NCBI GenBank assembly: GCA_018105865.1
Contig: JACLAT010000159.1
Coordinates: 17,843-81,842, forward strand
Source: Metaphire vulgaris
Lineage: Eukaryota; Annelida; Clitellata; Crassiclitellata; Megascolecidae
Length of the DNA: 64,000 nucleotides
Reading direction: 5' to 3'
Each line of letters begins with the position of its first letter. Within the stretch, counting starts at the first letter, position 1. Below the pieces are notes generated by a model. It saw only the letters and a program-made list of their open reading frames with translations. It was not told the origin of the DNA and made no database searches. A program made the position numbers and the translations under genes. Positions 20,701-30,262 of this stretch are shown here, piece by piece.

Positions 20701-21791
20701 GTAAGATTCAACTTCCTAATTTCAATTAAAACGGTACAATGATCCGATTTTTGGCTTAGCTTACGAGTACGGAATAAACTACTGACCAGCTTCCTAATAT
20801 GTTGCATGCTATCAGCATTGCATACATAGGCATATAGTTTCCTAGCGTCTGCCTGTCTGTTCCGTAAAGCCGCCTTCATTGGATGATGATGTGCTGCTGT
20901 CATTTTACAATCGTTGCTAAGGAACGTATCTTATTATATAATTCTCGATGTCTGTCCGTCCGTCCGTCCGCAACACGGCGGGTATTGCAAGACGCTGTTG
21001 TCATTGACAACCAAATATTGTTTAATCAAAATGTATTAAAACCAACGGAGCGTTTAACGAAGCGTCTTAATTGCAGCAAGCCCCGTCCCCTTCCCTCACC
21101 ACTCCCTCTCCCAATCGTCCAGGCCCCAACCCATTCCCGCCCGCCCCAAATCCCTTTCCCCTTCCCTTGCCCATCCTCCTTCCCCTCTCCCCATCCCCTT
21201 CCCTCTCCTCATCCCCCTCCCAATCGCTCCAACCCATTCCTGGCCCCAAACCCCGTTCCCCTTCCTCTCCCCGTCCCTTTTCCTCTCCCCATCTCTTTTC
21301 CCTCTCCCCATCCCTTTCCCAAGCGCCCTGGCCCCAATCCATTCCTGCCCCGGTCCCAAACTCCCGTTCCCCTTCCCCTCTCCCCATCCCTTCCTCTCAC
21401 CACCCCTCTCCCAATCGCCCTGGCCCCAACCTATTCCCGCCCCGGCCCCAACCCATTCCCGCCCCGACCCCAAACCCACGTTCCCCTTCCCTCTCCCCAT
21501 CCCTTCCCTCTCACCACCCCCTCTCCCAATCGCCCAGGCCCCAACCCATACCTGCCCGCCCTGTCCGACAGGCCCCAAACCCCTGTTCCCTCTCTCTCCC
21601 CCCCTCTCCCAACCCCCGTACCTCTCTCCATCCCTCTCTCAATCGCCCTGACCCCAACCCATCACCACTCCGCCCTACCCCACCGGCCCCAAACCCCGTT
21701 CCCAAACCTATACAACGCTGCTCCGAAAACCCGTACAACACACTTTCCTTCTCCCAAACCTCACTTCCCTCTTCCAATGCCCTGCCTCCGT

Positions 21792-21839
<48 letters not shown>

Positions 21840-24800
21840 CTTCCTAGCCTCAATACCTATTTTTTTAAATGTAACCCCTCAAGAGGAGATTAAATTTTCA
21901 GACGCCGTCACCGTACTGGGGATTTAATTTTTGGAAAAGCGTTCTTCAGAAATGATTGCTGTAACGTGTTAAATTTGCTATATCTCAGGCTGTATAGAAG
22001 CTAAAAAGATGAGGTTTGCACCATTGTTTAGATTGTTTATTCCTCTTTCTAACCGTCCGTGCAAAACAAAAAAATTTGGGGTAGAGTCCACTTTACGGCC
22101 TAAAATATCATCCTCTCCCCGAAAAATGTTTAAAGCCCCTAGCAAAATATTTTCAGCGGTAACCCCACTTTGTCAGCGGCAAAGTTCTAAAGGGATGTCA
22201 GAGGAACAAAATAAACCAAAAGTTTGAAAATCGGTTGACATTTGGCAAAGATCTATCAATTCTAACCTGATGACCCCAATGTTTGAACATAAGTATTATC
22301 GGCGAATTTCGCGAAAGTTTTGAATTCTGAGAAAGTTTCCAAATTTTTTTGAATTTGCTACATCTCAGGCTATATAAGAGATAAGAAGATGAGGTTTGCA
22401 CCATTGTTTAGCTATTTTATTCCTCTTTCTAACCCTCTGTGCAAAACAAAAAGTTCAGCGTTCACGAGCTTTCCGACAATCAAGTGAGAATGAGGAGCAG
22501 GCTGTTGCTTGGCGTGCAAAAGCAGCACAGCAAACAAGAGAATCAAGCACTGCATGTCGTTCGACACTGCCAAATCAGTACACCTTCCTTGACTATCAAG
22601 GTTCAGAAAATTCCTGCGAATGGGCGTTAACTCGGTTGAAGGAAAAGGCGGCGAGTGAAGGACAACTAATTGCGCAAAATGCTATTGTATTTGCGCAAAA
22701 TCGGAGGTAAAACAGCCAATCTCCCCGTCATATAATGCTATTTCATTTGCGCAAAATCGGGTGGTAAAACAGCCAATGTCCCCCGTCATTTTTGACGGGT
22801 AAACACCTAGTCTTATTATATAATTCTCGATGTCCGTCCGCCCGTCCGACGGCAACACGGCGGGTATTGCAAGACGCTGTTGTCATTGACAACCAAATAT
22901 TGTTTAATCAAACCGGAGCGTTTAACGAAGCGTCTTAATTGCAGCTTAAACCCCCGTCCCCTTCCTCACCCCATACCTCTCCTAATCGCCCAGGCCCAAC
23001 CCATTCCCCCCGGCCCCAAACCCCTTTTCCCTTCCCTATCCCATCTCCTTCCCTCTCCCATCCCCTCCCAAACGCCCCCTGCCCAAACCCCCGTTCCCCT
23101 TCCGTCTCCCCCAACCCTTTTCCCTCTCCCCATCCCTCTCCCAATCGCCCCCCAAACCCCGTTCTCCTTCCGTCTCCCCAACCCTTTTCCCTCTCCCCAT
23201 CCCTCTCCCAATCGCCCCGGCCCCAACCCATTCGGGCCCAGGCCCCAAACCCCCGTTCCCCTTTCCTCTCCCCATCTCTTTTCCCTCTCCTCATCCCTCT
23301 CCCAATCACCCCGGCCCCAACATATTCCGGCCCCGGCCCCAACACATTCCGGCCTCCGGCCCCAAACCCCGTTTCCTTCCCTCTCCCCATCCCTTTTCCC
23401 TCTCCCCATCCCTCTTCCAATCACCTCGAGCCCAACCCATTCCAGCCCCAACCCATTCCCGCCCCGGCCCTAAACTCCCGTTCCTTTTCCCTCTCCTTAT
23501 CCCCTTCCAACTACCCATCCTTCTCCCAATCGCCCAGGCCCCAACCCATCAGCGCTCCGCCCTACCCCACCGGCCCCAAACCCCGTTTCCAAACCTACAC
23601 AACGCTGCTCCGAAAACCCGTACAACCCACTTTCCTCCTCCCAAATCTCCCTTCCCTCTCCCAATGCCCTACCCCCCCGTTATTATATATATTTACTCTT
23701 TCCTAACCTCAAACCCTATTTTTTTAAATTTTACCCCTCAAGTGTGGATTAAATTTTCAGACGCTGTCACCGTACTGGGGATTTAATTTTTGGAAAAGCG
23801 TTCTTCAGAAATGATTGCTGTAACGTTTTAAATTTGCTATATCTCAGGCTATATAGGAGCTAAAAAGATGAGGTTTGCACCATTGTTTAGATTGTTTATT
23901 TTTCTTTCTAACCGTCCGTGCAAAACAAAAAAATATGGGGGTAGAGTTCACTTTACGGCCTAAAATATCACCCTCTCCCCCGAAAATTTTTTTAAAGCCC
24001 GCTAGCAAAATATTTTCAGCGGTAACCCCACTTTGGTCAGCGGCAAAATTGTAAAGGGATGTCAGAGGAACAAAATAAACCAAAAATTTTGAAAATCGGT
24101 TGACATTTGGTAAAGATCTATCCGTTCTAACCCGATGACCCCGATGTTTGAACATAAGTATTATCGGTGAATTTCGTGAAAGTTTTGAATTCTGAGAAAG
24201 TTTCCAATTTTTTTGAATTTGCTATATCTCAGGCTATATAAGAGCTAAGAAGATGAGATTTGCACCATTGTTTAGCTTTTTTATTCCTCTTTCTAACCGT
24301 CCGTGCAAAACAAAAAAGTCCAGCGTTCACGAGCTTTTCGACAATCAAGTGAGAATGAGGAGCAGGCTGTTGCTCGGCGTGAAAAGCAGCACAGCAAACA
24401 AGAGAATCAAGCACTGCATGTCGTTCGACACTGCCAAATCAGTACACTTACCTTGACTATCAAGTTTCAGCAAATTCCTGCGAATGGGCGTTAACTCGGT
24501 TGAAGGAAAAGGCGGCGATTTAAGGAAATTAATTGCGCAAAATCCTATTGCATTCAGGGTCGGCGCTAGAGGGGATTGTCCGCGGATCCGGATCCACCCA
24601 GCAAATCGTTCAAATACGCAGAAAAATGTTGATTGGGGGGTGAGGGGTAGTCTGAGCCGGCGGGTCCTGGCTGTGTAGATTGCATTAGACCCACCCAGTC
24701 AACAAATTACAAAACCCAGCGCCGCCCCTGATTGCATTTGCACAAAATTGGGTGGTAAAACAGCCAATCTCTCCCGTTATTTTTGACGGGTAAACACCTA

Positions 24801-26808
24801 GTATTTTAATATTGCGCGGAAATTGATAGCGACGTAATATTAATATTATTAGTTGTTTTGCTGTGCGCTGTTCTCTGTATCATATAGGTTATCATTATAG
24901 ACAGTTTTCTAACTTTGCGTGTGTTCCCTCATTTTTCCAATCCTTATCTACTCCGTCCCTCTCCTTAACCTCTGTCTCTGTCTCTGTCTTTCTCTCCGTG
25001 TCTCTTTCTCTCTCTCTCGTCGCTGTACATGGTCAACAAAAGACCAGGTCTGGAATATGTGGTTTTTAAAATCTATGTTTTTTAGGTTTTTAAAACTCTG
25101 TGATAGAGAATTTTCTACAGTTTTAGGTGTTTTTAAGTCGAAAAATTAAAGAAAATTGTATATCAGGTTTCCTTACACTCTGCATACAGCAGCAAACTTA
25201 GGTGACAGGAATACAGAGAGGGAATGATTTATGGCATGAATACACAGAAGGGCTATGGTTGTTGACACGCCAAGCATTAAAATCTCAAAATCTAAATTTT
25301 ATTTCTAGAAAACCTTGGTTTTCCATCCATGTAAAGGAGTAAATTCGTACTTTACACGATGGTTAGTCAGTCTCTCCAACCATTGCATGCGTGCAGTGAA
25401 TTTCATTTCGTTTACACTGTCTATAACGATTTTATAGGCCATACATGAGGATGTGTGTCGTTTGGTAATTTAGGAGGATGCAGTGTACACGAGGACTGCG
25501 GGGTTTTCCAATACTGCGACATGTGGAAATGTTGCGAAGTAAGATTTGCCAGCGAAACTGATGCACTACAAATGTTTTTGATTAGATCATTAAATTTCAC
25601 ATGAAGAACAACCGTTTTCTGTGGAGTATACATCTCCTTCGAGTAAATATCAAATAACAAAACACTTAAGTAGCAGAGTGTTTATACACTGTAGCTTATA
25701 TCTTAATAATGTTTATAGTTCAGCTTAATAGAGACGAAACGCACTATTTTTACGGTAGCATTGCCATGCAGCAGTTTGAAACCACTTCAAATAGTTAGTC
25801 ATACAATTCACTGTCCACCTTCTATAAGTCGATACCGAAGAAGCTGGCCAGCTACGGATAACTAGACGACGGAATTTGGTATTAGGATCAAATAGTAAAT
25901 TAGTAATAGTGATGATTACGGAAAATAAATGCTTCGTCATGCATATTTTGTCACATTTTAATGCATTACGTTACATTTTTCTTAGAGTTTTTATGCAAGC
26001 CCCCACATCAAACAGTAAAATCATCAAGGAAAAGGATCATTGACAGTAAATGGGTAGAGTATTTCTCTGAAATTTCAGGATCATTATGTAATTTACTATC
26101 GAATTGTAGTTGATCTAATTTGGTACATTTACGAAGCACTTCGAAGTCCAAATATTTTGGACATTCTCGCAACTCTGAAATCTTGGGTTTTGCGTACGCA
26201 GTATTTTATCCAGACCTGTTAGGAGAGCAGTATTTTATCCAAGCCTGCTTGGGGATCCGTATTATATCCATGTCTGTTAGGGAGATCTCTCCACCCAAAA
26301 CCCTCAAAAGTCCCCCCCCCCCAATAGCTCTGACATAAATTTTTGCATTGAACTATGTCTCTTCCCCTCTAGCAAAGTCGATTTACTCCTCACCAAATAC
26401 CTGGGGTCTGGATAAAACACTGCGCACGAAATTTCCATACTAAGCTTCGCGTTTGAATTTTAACCAGTTCCTTGGAATAAGTGCAATTTGTAAGTGTTCT
26501 TTGTCGAGTTATGAACAAAAACATTGATGATCGTCGTTTTTCATTGTTGCATTTGGCAAGGGCAAAAGGGACGCCTTCCGGGTCACTGATTTGTCCATTT
26601 GTTTAATAGAAAAGAGAAATGGAGAACTCTGAAAATGGCAGTCTTTTAAACCACTCACTCTCAAATACCACCATGTCATCTTCAGAAGAGCGCCTAACGT
26701 GTCTCGCTGTATTAATTATTGTTTTTGCAGATGTCGTACGGAAGAAGAAAAGGGATTTCAAGTTCACCCTCTTCAATAACTTTAACTTATTTCAAATTGA
26801 AATTGTGA
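20616..26808 (+). CDS. Small secreted cysteine-rich peptide gene 2 (three exons, paralog of gene 1)
   Basis: Predicted exons are 20616-20700, 25474-25538 and 26731-26808, about 75 aa in all. Exon 1 is a signal peptide ending in phase 1, exon 2 carries C-x5-C-x5-C-x4-CC and ends in phase 0, and exon 3 runs to TGA. Splice sites match those of gene 1 (C|GTAAGATTC; GGTAATTTAG; GAA|GTAAGATTTG; TTTTTGCAG). Intron 1 is expanded from about 0.6 kb to 4.8 kb by two tandem Helitrons. Intron 2 contains a hAT MITE and, just before exon 3, the block that also flanks the LTR element. The tail after the cysteines differs in sequence from gene 1 but ends with the same SPSS(I/L)TLTYFKLK. The family is unknown and I do not assign a function. 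Confidence 0.6.
21075..21720. repeat. C-rich minisatellite inside Helitron A
   Basis: Degenerate units of the form CCCCAACCCATTCCC..CCCCGGCCCCAAACCCC. The minus strand is rich in G-runs. The long open frames across it come from the repeat and are not genes. Confidence 0.9.
21795..21838. repeat. (AT)n microsatellite in Helitron A
   Basis: About 44 bp of TA repeats after the C-rich block. Helitron B has only a short TATATAT at the same place. Confidence 0.95.
22782..22799 (+). other. Helitron A 3' hairpin
   Basis: CCCGTCA / TGACGGG, 7-bp perfect stem with a TTTT loop, then TAAACAC and the CTAG terminus. Confidence 0.9.
22960..23660. repeat. C-rich minisatellite inside Helitron B
   Basis: The same degenerate C-rich units as in Helitron A, about 700 bp. 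Open frames through it are repeat artefacts. Confidence 0.9.
24555..24730. mobile_element. 176-bp hAT MITE nested in Helitron B
   Basis: Ends CAGGGTCGGCGCT and AGCGCCGCCCCTG, with perfect 8-bp duplication ATTGCATT at 24547-24554 and 24731-24738. Helitron A shows the empty site (GCTATTGTATTTGCGC at about 22680). A relative lies at 60605-60796. Confidence 0.93.
24773..24790 (+). other. Helitron B 3' hairpin
   Basis: CCCGTTA / TGACGGG, the same stem as in copy A with one G-T pair, then TAAACACCTAG. Confidence 0.85.
25474..25538 (+). CDS. Peptide gene 2, exon 2 (cysteine-rich)
   Basis: Acceptor GGTAATTTAG, donor GAA|GTAAGATTTG. In phase it reads RGCSVHEDCGVFQYC then DMWKCCE. Cysteine spacing is identical to gene 1, and G, V, D and Q at matching places are also kept. 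Confidence 0.65.
26199..26422. mobile_element. hAT MITE, CAGTGTTTTATCCAGG family, in intron 2
   Basis: Starts CAGTATTTTATCCAG, repeats that end internally, and ends GGGTCTGGATAAAACACTG. Flanks do not give a clean 8-bp duplication. Cleaner relatives are at 35175 and 57465. Confidence 0.7.
26602..26706 (+). other. Empty-site paralog of the LTR insertion
   Basis: GGAGAACTCTGAAAATGGC is followed directly by AGTCTTTTAAACCACTCACT and continues to CGCCTAACGTGTCTCG. The same sequence at 5271-5307 and 11015-11080 is split by the LTR element after ATGGC. Here it lies in intron 2 of peptide gene 2, just before exon 3. The short open frame starting at 26619 is probably intronic. Confidence 0.9.
26731..26808 (+). 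CDS. Peptide gene 2, exon 3 (tail)
   Basis: Acceptor ATTGTTTTTGCAG, then 25 codons in phase with exon 2: MSYGRRKGISSSPSSITLTY and on to TGA at 26806-26808. Basic residues near the start suggest a possible processing site, which is inference only. Confidence 0.5.
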   Translation: MSYGRRKGISSSPSSITLTYFKLKL

Positions 26809-27059
26809 ACATATGATATGTTAAGTTATTATTAAGTTTAATTATTTTGAAGAGCAGCCCATATTAATTTTGTCTTCAGAATTAAAACAACTCTCTGTGC
26901 AATTGTTTTGCAATGTGTAATATTTCACTTGATATGGTATGCTTATAGTATGCATGGCACGTTAGACATTAAAATTCTCTAGCACTGGAGGTATATGTGA
27001 AAGATTATAGAATATAGAATTAAAGTTGTTCCTATATTAGAATCAACGCGTTTTGGCAG

Positions 27060-27849
27060 CTGGGCGCCGGCATTATGGCTCCATATTAAGACATTCACTT
27101 ATTCTGGTAATAAGTCGCTTTCAATGCTAATTGACTTTAGTATCCTCGTGGGGATCTGTTTCACAGCGCCAAGCATAGTGCTGCATAGCACATAAGGCTA
27201 ATATAGTACCAAATGCTCATCTGTTCAGTGATGCGCTGCCTGTTTAGTCTATGACATAGGGGCCGTCCATAAACGACGTCACGCTATTTTGGCAGCTTTT
27301 CTACTCCCTCTCCCCCTCGTCGCACATCACAAAAAGTCAGACCCCTCAAATATGACGTCACAACGCATTAACCCGCTCGTCATCTTTCCAATGTCAAAAT
27401 TAACGTTTCAAAACACTTATTTCGTGAACAAAGCAGATATTGAAACGAATTCGTTTTAAAATGTTTATTATAATTGCTATAGTCAAAACGATACTCAGAA
27501 ACGTATTCAAATTCTTTTTTAATGAAATATAATAATCATAAGTGCAAATACGTTCAACTTTGCATTTTCATAACATTGAGGTATCAATAACAATATTTAG
27601 CATCATTTTACGGTACATTTCTAAAAAACCTTTCTTTATTCGGCCGAGCATTTGACTGTTTATTATTTGGTTAAGTCAGTGTTTCTCAACCCTTTTCCCT
27701 CACGCCCCACTGGCTGTGTACCGAAGAAGCGTACGCTCCACCAAGAACCGTCCACTATGATTGTAACGCGTAGCACTGGACAATTCACTTTTCTTGGCGG
27801 CATGTTACATCACAGGACTAACAAAGATATTAAGATATTTTAAAAGATA
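27060..27849. other. Unassigned DNA with one MITE-like end
   Basis: GGGGCCGTCCATAAACGACG at about 27260 resembles the left end of the element at 3031. No partner end is seen. The rest is AT-rich and featureless. Confidence 0.4.
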
Positions 27850-28195
27850 TTAATGATTCTTAAGATATGGTGGGGAATGAAAATCACGAATGAAGAAGTA
27901 AGGAGAAGAATCAGAATCGACAGTGATGTGATAAACACAATCAAAGAAAGGAAGCTCCAGATGTTTGGTCATGTCAGTCGCATGGAGGAGAAGAGAATTC
28001 TGAACGTTGCAATGGAGGGAACAATGGAGGGAACACGCCCTCCGGGAAGGCCCAGAAGACGATGGTTCGACGACATCAGAGAGTGGACGGGATTGAATCT
28101 TGAGAGGCAATACATGCGGCACAAGGGGACCGCGAAAATTGGAAAAGAATCGTTCAGCATGCTACTGGTCTCGACGGTTCCTGGGGACTATGAGC

Positions 28196-28258
<63 letters not shown>
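27850..28258 (+). pseudogene. RTE-like LINE 3' end with (ATG)n tail
   Basis: The plus strand reads ITNEEVRRRIRIDSDVINTI, RKLQMFGHVSRMEEKRIL and TRPPGRPRRRWFDDIREWTG. This is the C-terminus of RTE-like polymerases. It is 5'-truncated and ends in an ATG trinucleotide tail (28196-28258). Confidence 0.8.
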
Positions 28259-28582
28259 CTAACAAAGACCTGCATGTACAAGCTTCACAGGCTCCGGAAA
28301 GTCATTCAAACACTCTACCTCTGGCCACCTTACTGTGTGTCCTCGCTATACAGTGGTCTGCGCCGTCGACTACTGCATTTATGGTGTTCCTGACTACATA
28401 ATATAATATATCCAAAATCCAGACCATCCTAAACGTCTCTGCTACCTGATCTGCCGCCAGGATCGTCGGGCGAGCGTAACAGTTCTTTTGAGAGACAAGC
28501 TCCACTGGATTCGAGTTCGGGGAGCTAATTACCTTCAAGAGATGCCTAATAATCCATGGCAAGCCAGTTATGAGCACCTGGA

Positions 28583-28765
28583 GAAGTGGCGGCTTCATAT
28601 GCGGGTCCGGGGGCCCGTGCACCCCTATTGAATGCCTGACCCCCCAGTGGCCCTCTGTTGCGACCCTATACATACTACTACATACTTATCAACAACTGGT
28701 TGGCCCCATGCTTAGAAGTTGCCACCCCATTGGCCCCCCACTTGCCAAATCCTGGATCCGCCAGT
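28583..28765. mobile_element. Diverged hAT MITE, CAGTGGCGGCTC family
   Basis: Matches the family from AGTGGCGGCTTC to GGATCCGCCAGT, including CCCGTGCACCCCTATTGA and CCACTTGCCAAATCCT. The right end is interrupted by the next MITE. Confidence 0.75.
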
Positions 28766-29018
28766 CAGAGCCATAGCTAGAGGGCGGGGGGGGGGCAAGC
28801 CGTCCCGGGCGCCGACCGGTAGGGGACGCATTTTCGATGAGAAAAATTACAAAAATAGCTGCGCAGAATAATAAAGATAAAGCAAAATAGGTCTCTTGTG
28901 CTTTTGTGCGTGCTTGTGACATTGTGACGACTAAAAAGTTCATCAGCCCAAAATGGGAAAATGGATATGAAAATATAAATCTTGCCCCGGGCGCCGAAAA
29001 ACCCTAGCTACGGCTCTG
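28766..29018. mobile_element. hAT MITE with CAGAGCCATAGCTAG ends (253 bp)
   Basis: Ends CAGAGCCATAGCTAG and CTAGCTACGGCTCTG. Flanking 8-mers CCGCCAGT (28758-28765) and CTGCCAGT (29019-29026) match 7 of 8. It is inserted into the right end of the preceding MITE. Confidence 0.85.
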
Positions 29019-29126
29019 CTGCCAGTGAACTGCATGAACGACTCCGAACCACCCGCCAGCGATACGCTCAGACGTACGACACTGCGATCATCGTCCTCTC
29101 TCTCTACCTTGCCGTCCCGAGGCCGC

Positions 29127-29206
29127 TTAACCCCTTAACTGGAGATCCCGGATATATCCGTCCATTTTACATTGAGTTACAGTTAAATACACGGTCAAGG
29201 GGTTAA
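29127..29206. mobile_element. 80-bp TTAA-flanked MITE (piggyBac-like), copy 1
   Basis: TTAA at both edges, inner ends CCCCTTAACTGG and GTCAAGGGG. An inverted near-copy with cleaner ends is at 59134-59209. TTAA targets with CCC/GGG ends are typical of piggyBac-type elements. Confidence 0.75.
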
Positions 29207-29299
29207 AATTCCTACTCTTGGTGATCGCACTTTCTCTCGAAGTGCGAAGTGAACCACTGCTGTGGAATAGGCTTTCGATCCCTCCTGAAATAAGGAGGA

Positions 29300-29730
29300 T
29301 GCAATGCTCGGTCCCTCTTGCAAGTAAATTAATATTTTACATAGTAATTGATTTAAGTAATGCAAGATGGTTGACAAAATAACCATATACAGCAAGTCAA
29401 TATTGGAAAGCTGCAAAGAAGCCTTAAAGTTTTACAGGTACATCAAACTAATTTGGTAAATTAGGTGACCAGTATAACAGACATTCTTTAATTAATGTGT
29501 TCCCAAAGTGGTAATTTGCTGAAACAGCATCAACGGTCTGATGGACACTTTCTACGCATGCGACATTTCTTTCCAATCGAGAACGCAGCTTTTAATTAAA
29601 ACGCACGTCAACACCCCACTTGCAACAGTCCTACTGTCGTCCGCCATCTTTACAATAGGCGTGACTCCCTTGTATCCTAGGGTCCATCCGCCTACTGTCC
29701 AGGGGACAACGTAATGTAATCGTAGACGGC
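29300..29730. other. Unassigned DNA downstream of the TNF-ligand gene
   Basis: No open frame or element end is supported. Confidence 0.4.
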
Positions 29731-29736
29731 TTTATT
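29731..29736 (-). terminator. Polyadenylation signal of the TNF-ligand gene
   Basis: AATAAA on the minus strand, about 265 nt after the stop codon at 30002-30004. It is the first such hexamer I see downstream. Confidence 0.55.
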
Positions 29737-30001
29737 CCGGTAAAATGTCCCACCAAGGAGCCGCAGCGTTATCGAGAAGCTAAGCGCTATAAAACATTAT
29801 ATTACAGGACATAGCATCGTCCTATTTGTGTGTGTGTGTGTTGTGTTTGTCTAAAGTTGCATCCGTATCAAAGACGACGACGCGTCCTATTCGCGGTAAC
29901 AGTCCGTAAAACCCTGGGGTCTCATGCGTTCGAGTATAAAACCCCCGTAAACAGTATACTGTACACATCGCTCCAGAGGGTATCGGTACGCCTTCCCCTC
30001 T

Positions 30002-30262
30002 CTAGTCGGCCAATTTGACGATTCCCCAGAAGTTGGCCGCCGGATCGTTGTAGATGCGATGGGGATAGAGATTGGCGACGGCAACGACCTGGTTCTGACG
30101 GAGAACCAGGGCGGACGCCGAATAGCACGGCTTCAGACGGGAGTTTTCCGTCGACGTCAGCGACCGGTTGAAGAAGTCGAGACTCTGGAAGCATTTCATG
30201 ACGAACGCGCCGTCCACCTTGACGGCAAAGGCGTTGCGAGCTCTCGCATTCTCGAAATGAAT
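30002..30262 (-). CDS. TNF-ligand terminal exon (C-terminal half of the TNF domain)
   Basis: Acceptor TTCTTTTCAG|ATT at 30262, phase 0, 86 codons plus TAG. It begins IHFENARARNAFAV, has cysteines in VMKCFQ and LKPCYS (positions matching the conserved loop disulfide in TNF proteins), and ends with LVLRQNQVVAVANLY ... NFWGIVKLAD, equivalent to the family's C-terminal FFG(L/I)..L strand. Confidence 0.88.
   Translation of the reverse strand: MHFENARARNAFAVKVDGAFVMKCFQSLDFFNRSLTSTENSRLKPCYSASALVLRQNQVVAVANLYPHRIYNDPAANFWGIVKLAD

Larger units (their letters stand above)
20929..22810 (+). mobile_element. Helitron A (non-autonomous, 1882 bp)
   Basis: The element begins TCTTATTATATAATTCTCG and ends with a 7-bp stem hairpin (22782-22799) seven bases before CTAG at 22807-22810. 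It follows an A, and gene 1 shows the uninterrupted site as GTA|TATTTTAAT at 11407|11408. TC start, CTRR end, 3' hairpin and A|T insertion without target duplication define Helitrons. A block at about 22455-22570 reads like the Glu/Arg-rich N-terminus found in Helitron-encoded proteins (FRQSSENEEQAVAWRA), but no Rep or helicase domain is present. Confidence 0.92.
22811..24801 (+). mobile_element. Helitron B (non-autonomous, 1991 bp), directly joined to A
   Basis: Starts TCTTATTATATAATTCTCG immediately after the CTAG of copy A and ends CACCTAG at 24801, followed by TATTTTAAT, the host sequence. Its 3' hairpin is at 24773-24790. It is colinear with A: shared 5' end, C-rich minisatellite, central AT-rich part, NEEQ-type coding remnant and 3' end. 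It differs by scattered substitutions and by a 176-bp MITE (24555-24730) absent from A. Confidence 0.92.
28395..29300 (+). pseudogene. LINE RT C-terminal remnant split by three MITEs
   Basis: 28405-28580 holds degraded QTILNVSA ... LLRDKLHWIRVR, and 29207-29300 holds the GDRTF-S... LLWNRLS part. Between them lie a CAGTGGCGGCTC-family MITE (about 28583-28757), another MITE (28766-29018) and a TTAA MITE (29127-29206). It is the same family as the copies at 1.5, 12.0 and 42.9 kb. Confidence 0.7.

Noticed and set aside
20883..21893. Proline/serine-rich open frame of more than 300 codons, with overlapping frames on both strands
   Set aside because: It lies wholly in the C-rich minisatellite and TA repeat of Helitron A. 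All frames are open because of the repeat, and the second Helitron gives different frames.
26619..26816. Open frame starting MENSENGSLL as a separate gene
   Set aside because: It sits in intron 2 of peptide gene 2 and reads across a predicted splice acceptor into exon 3. The homologous frame at 5286 is broken by the LTR element, and there is no sign of a separate product.
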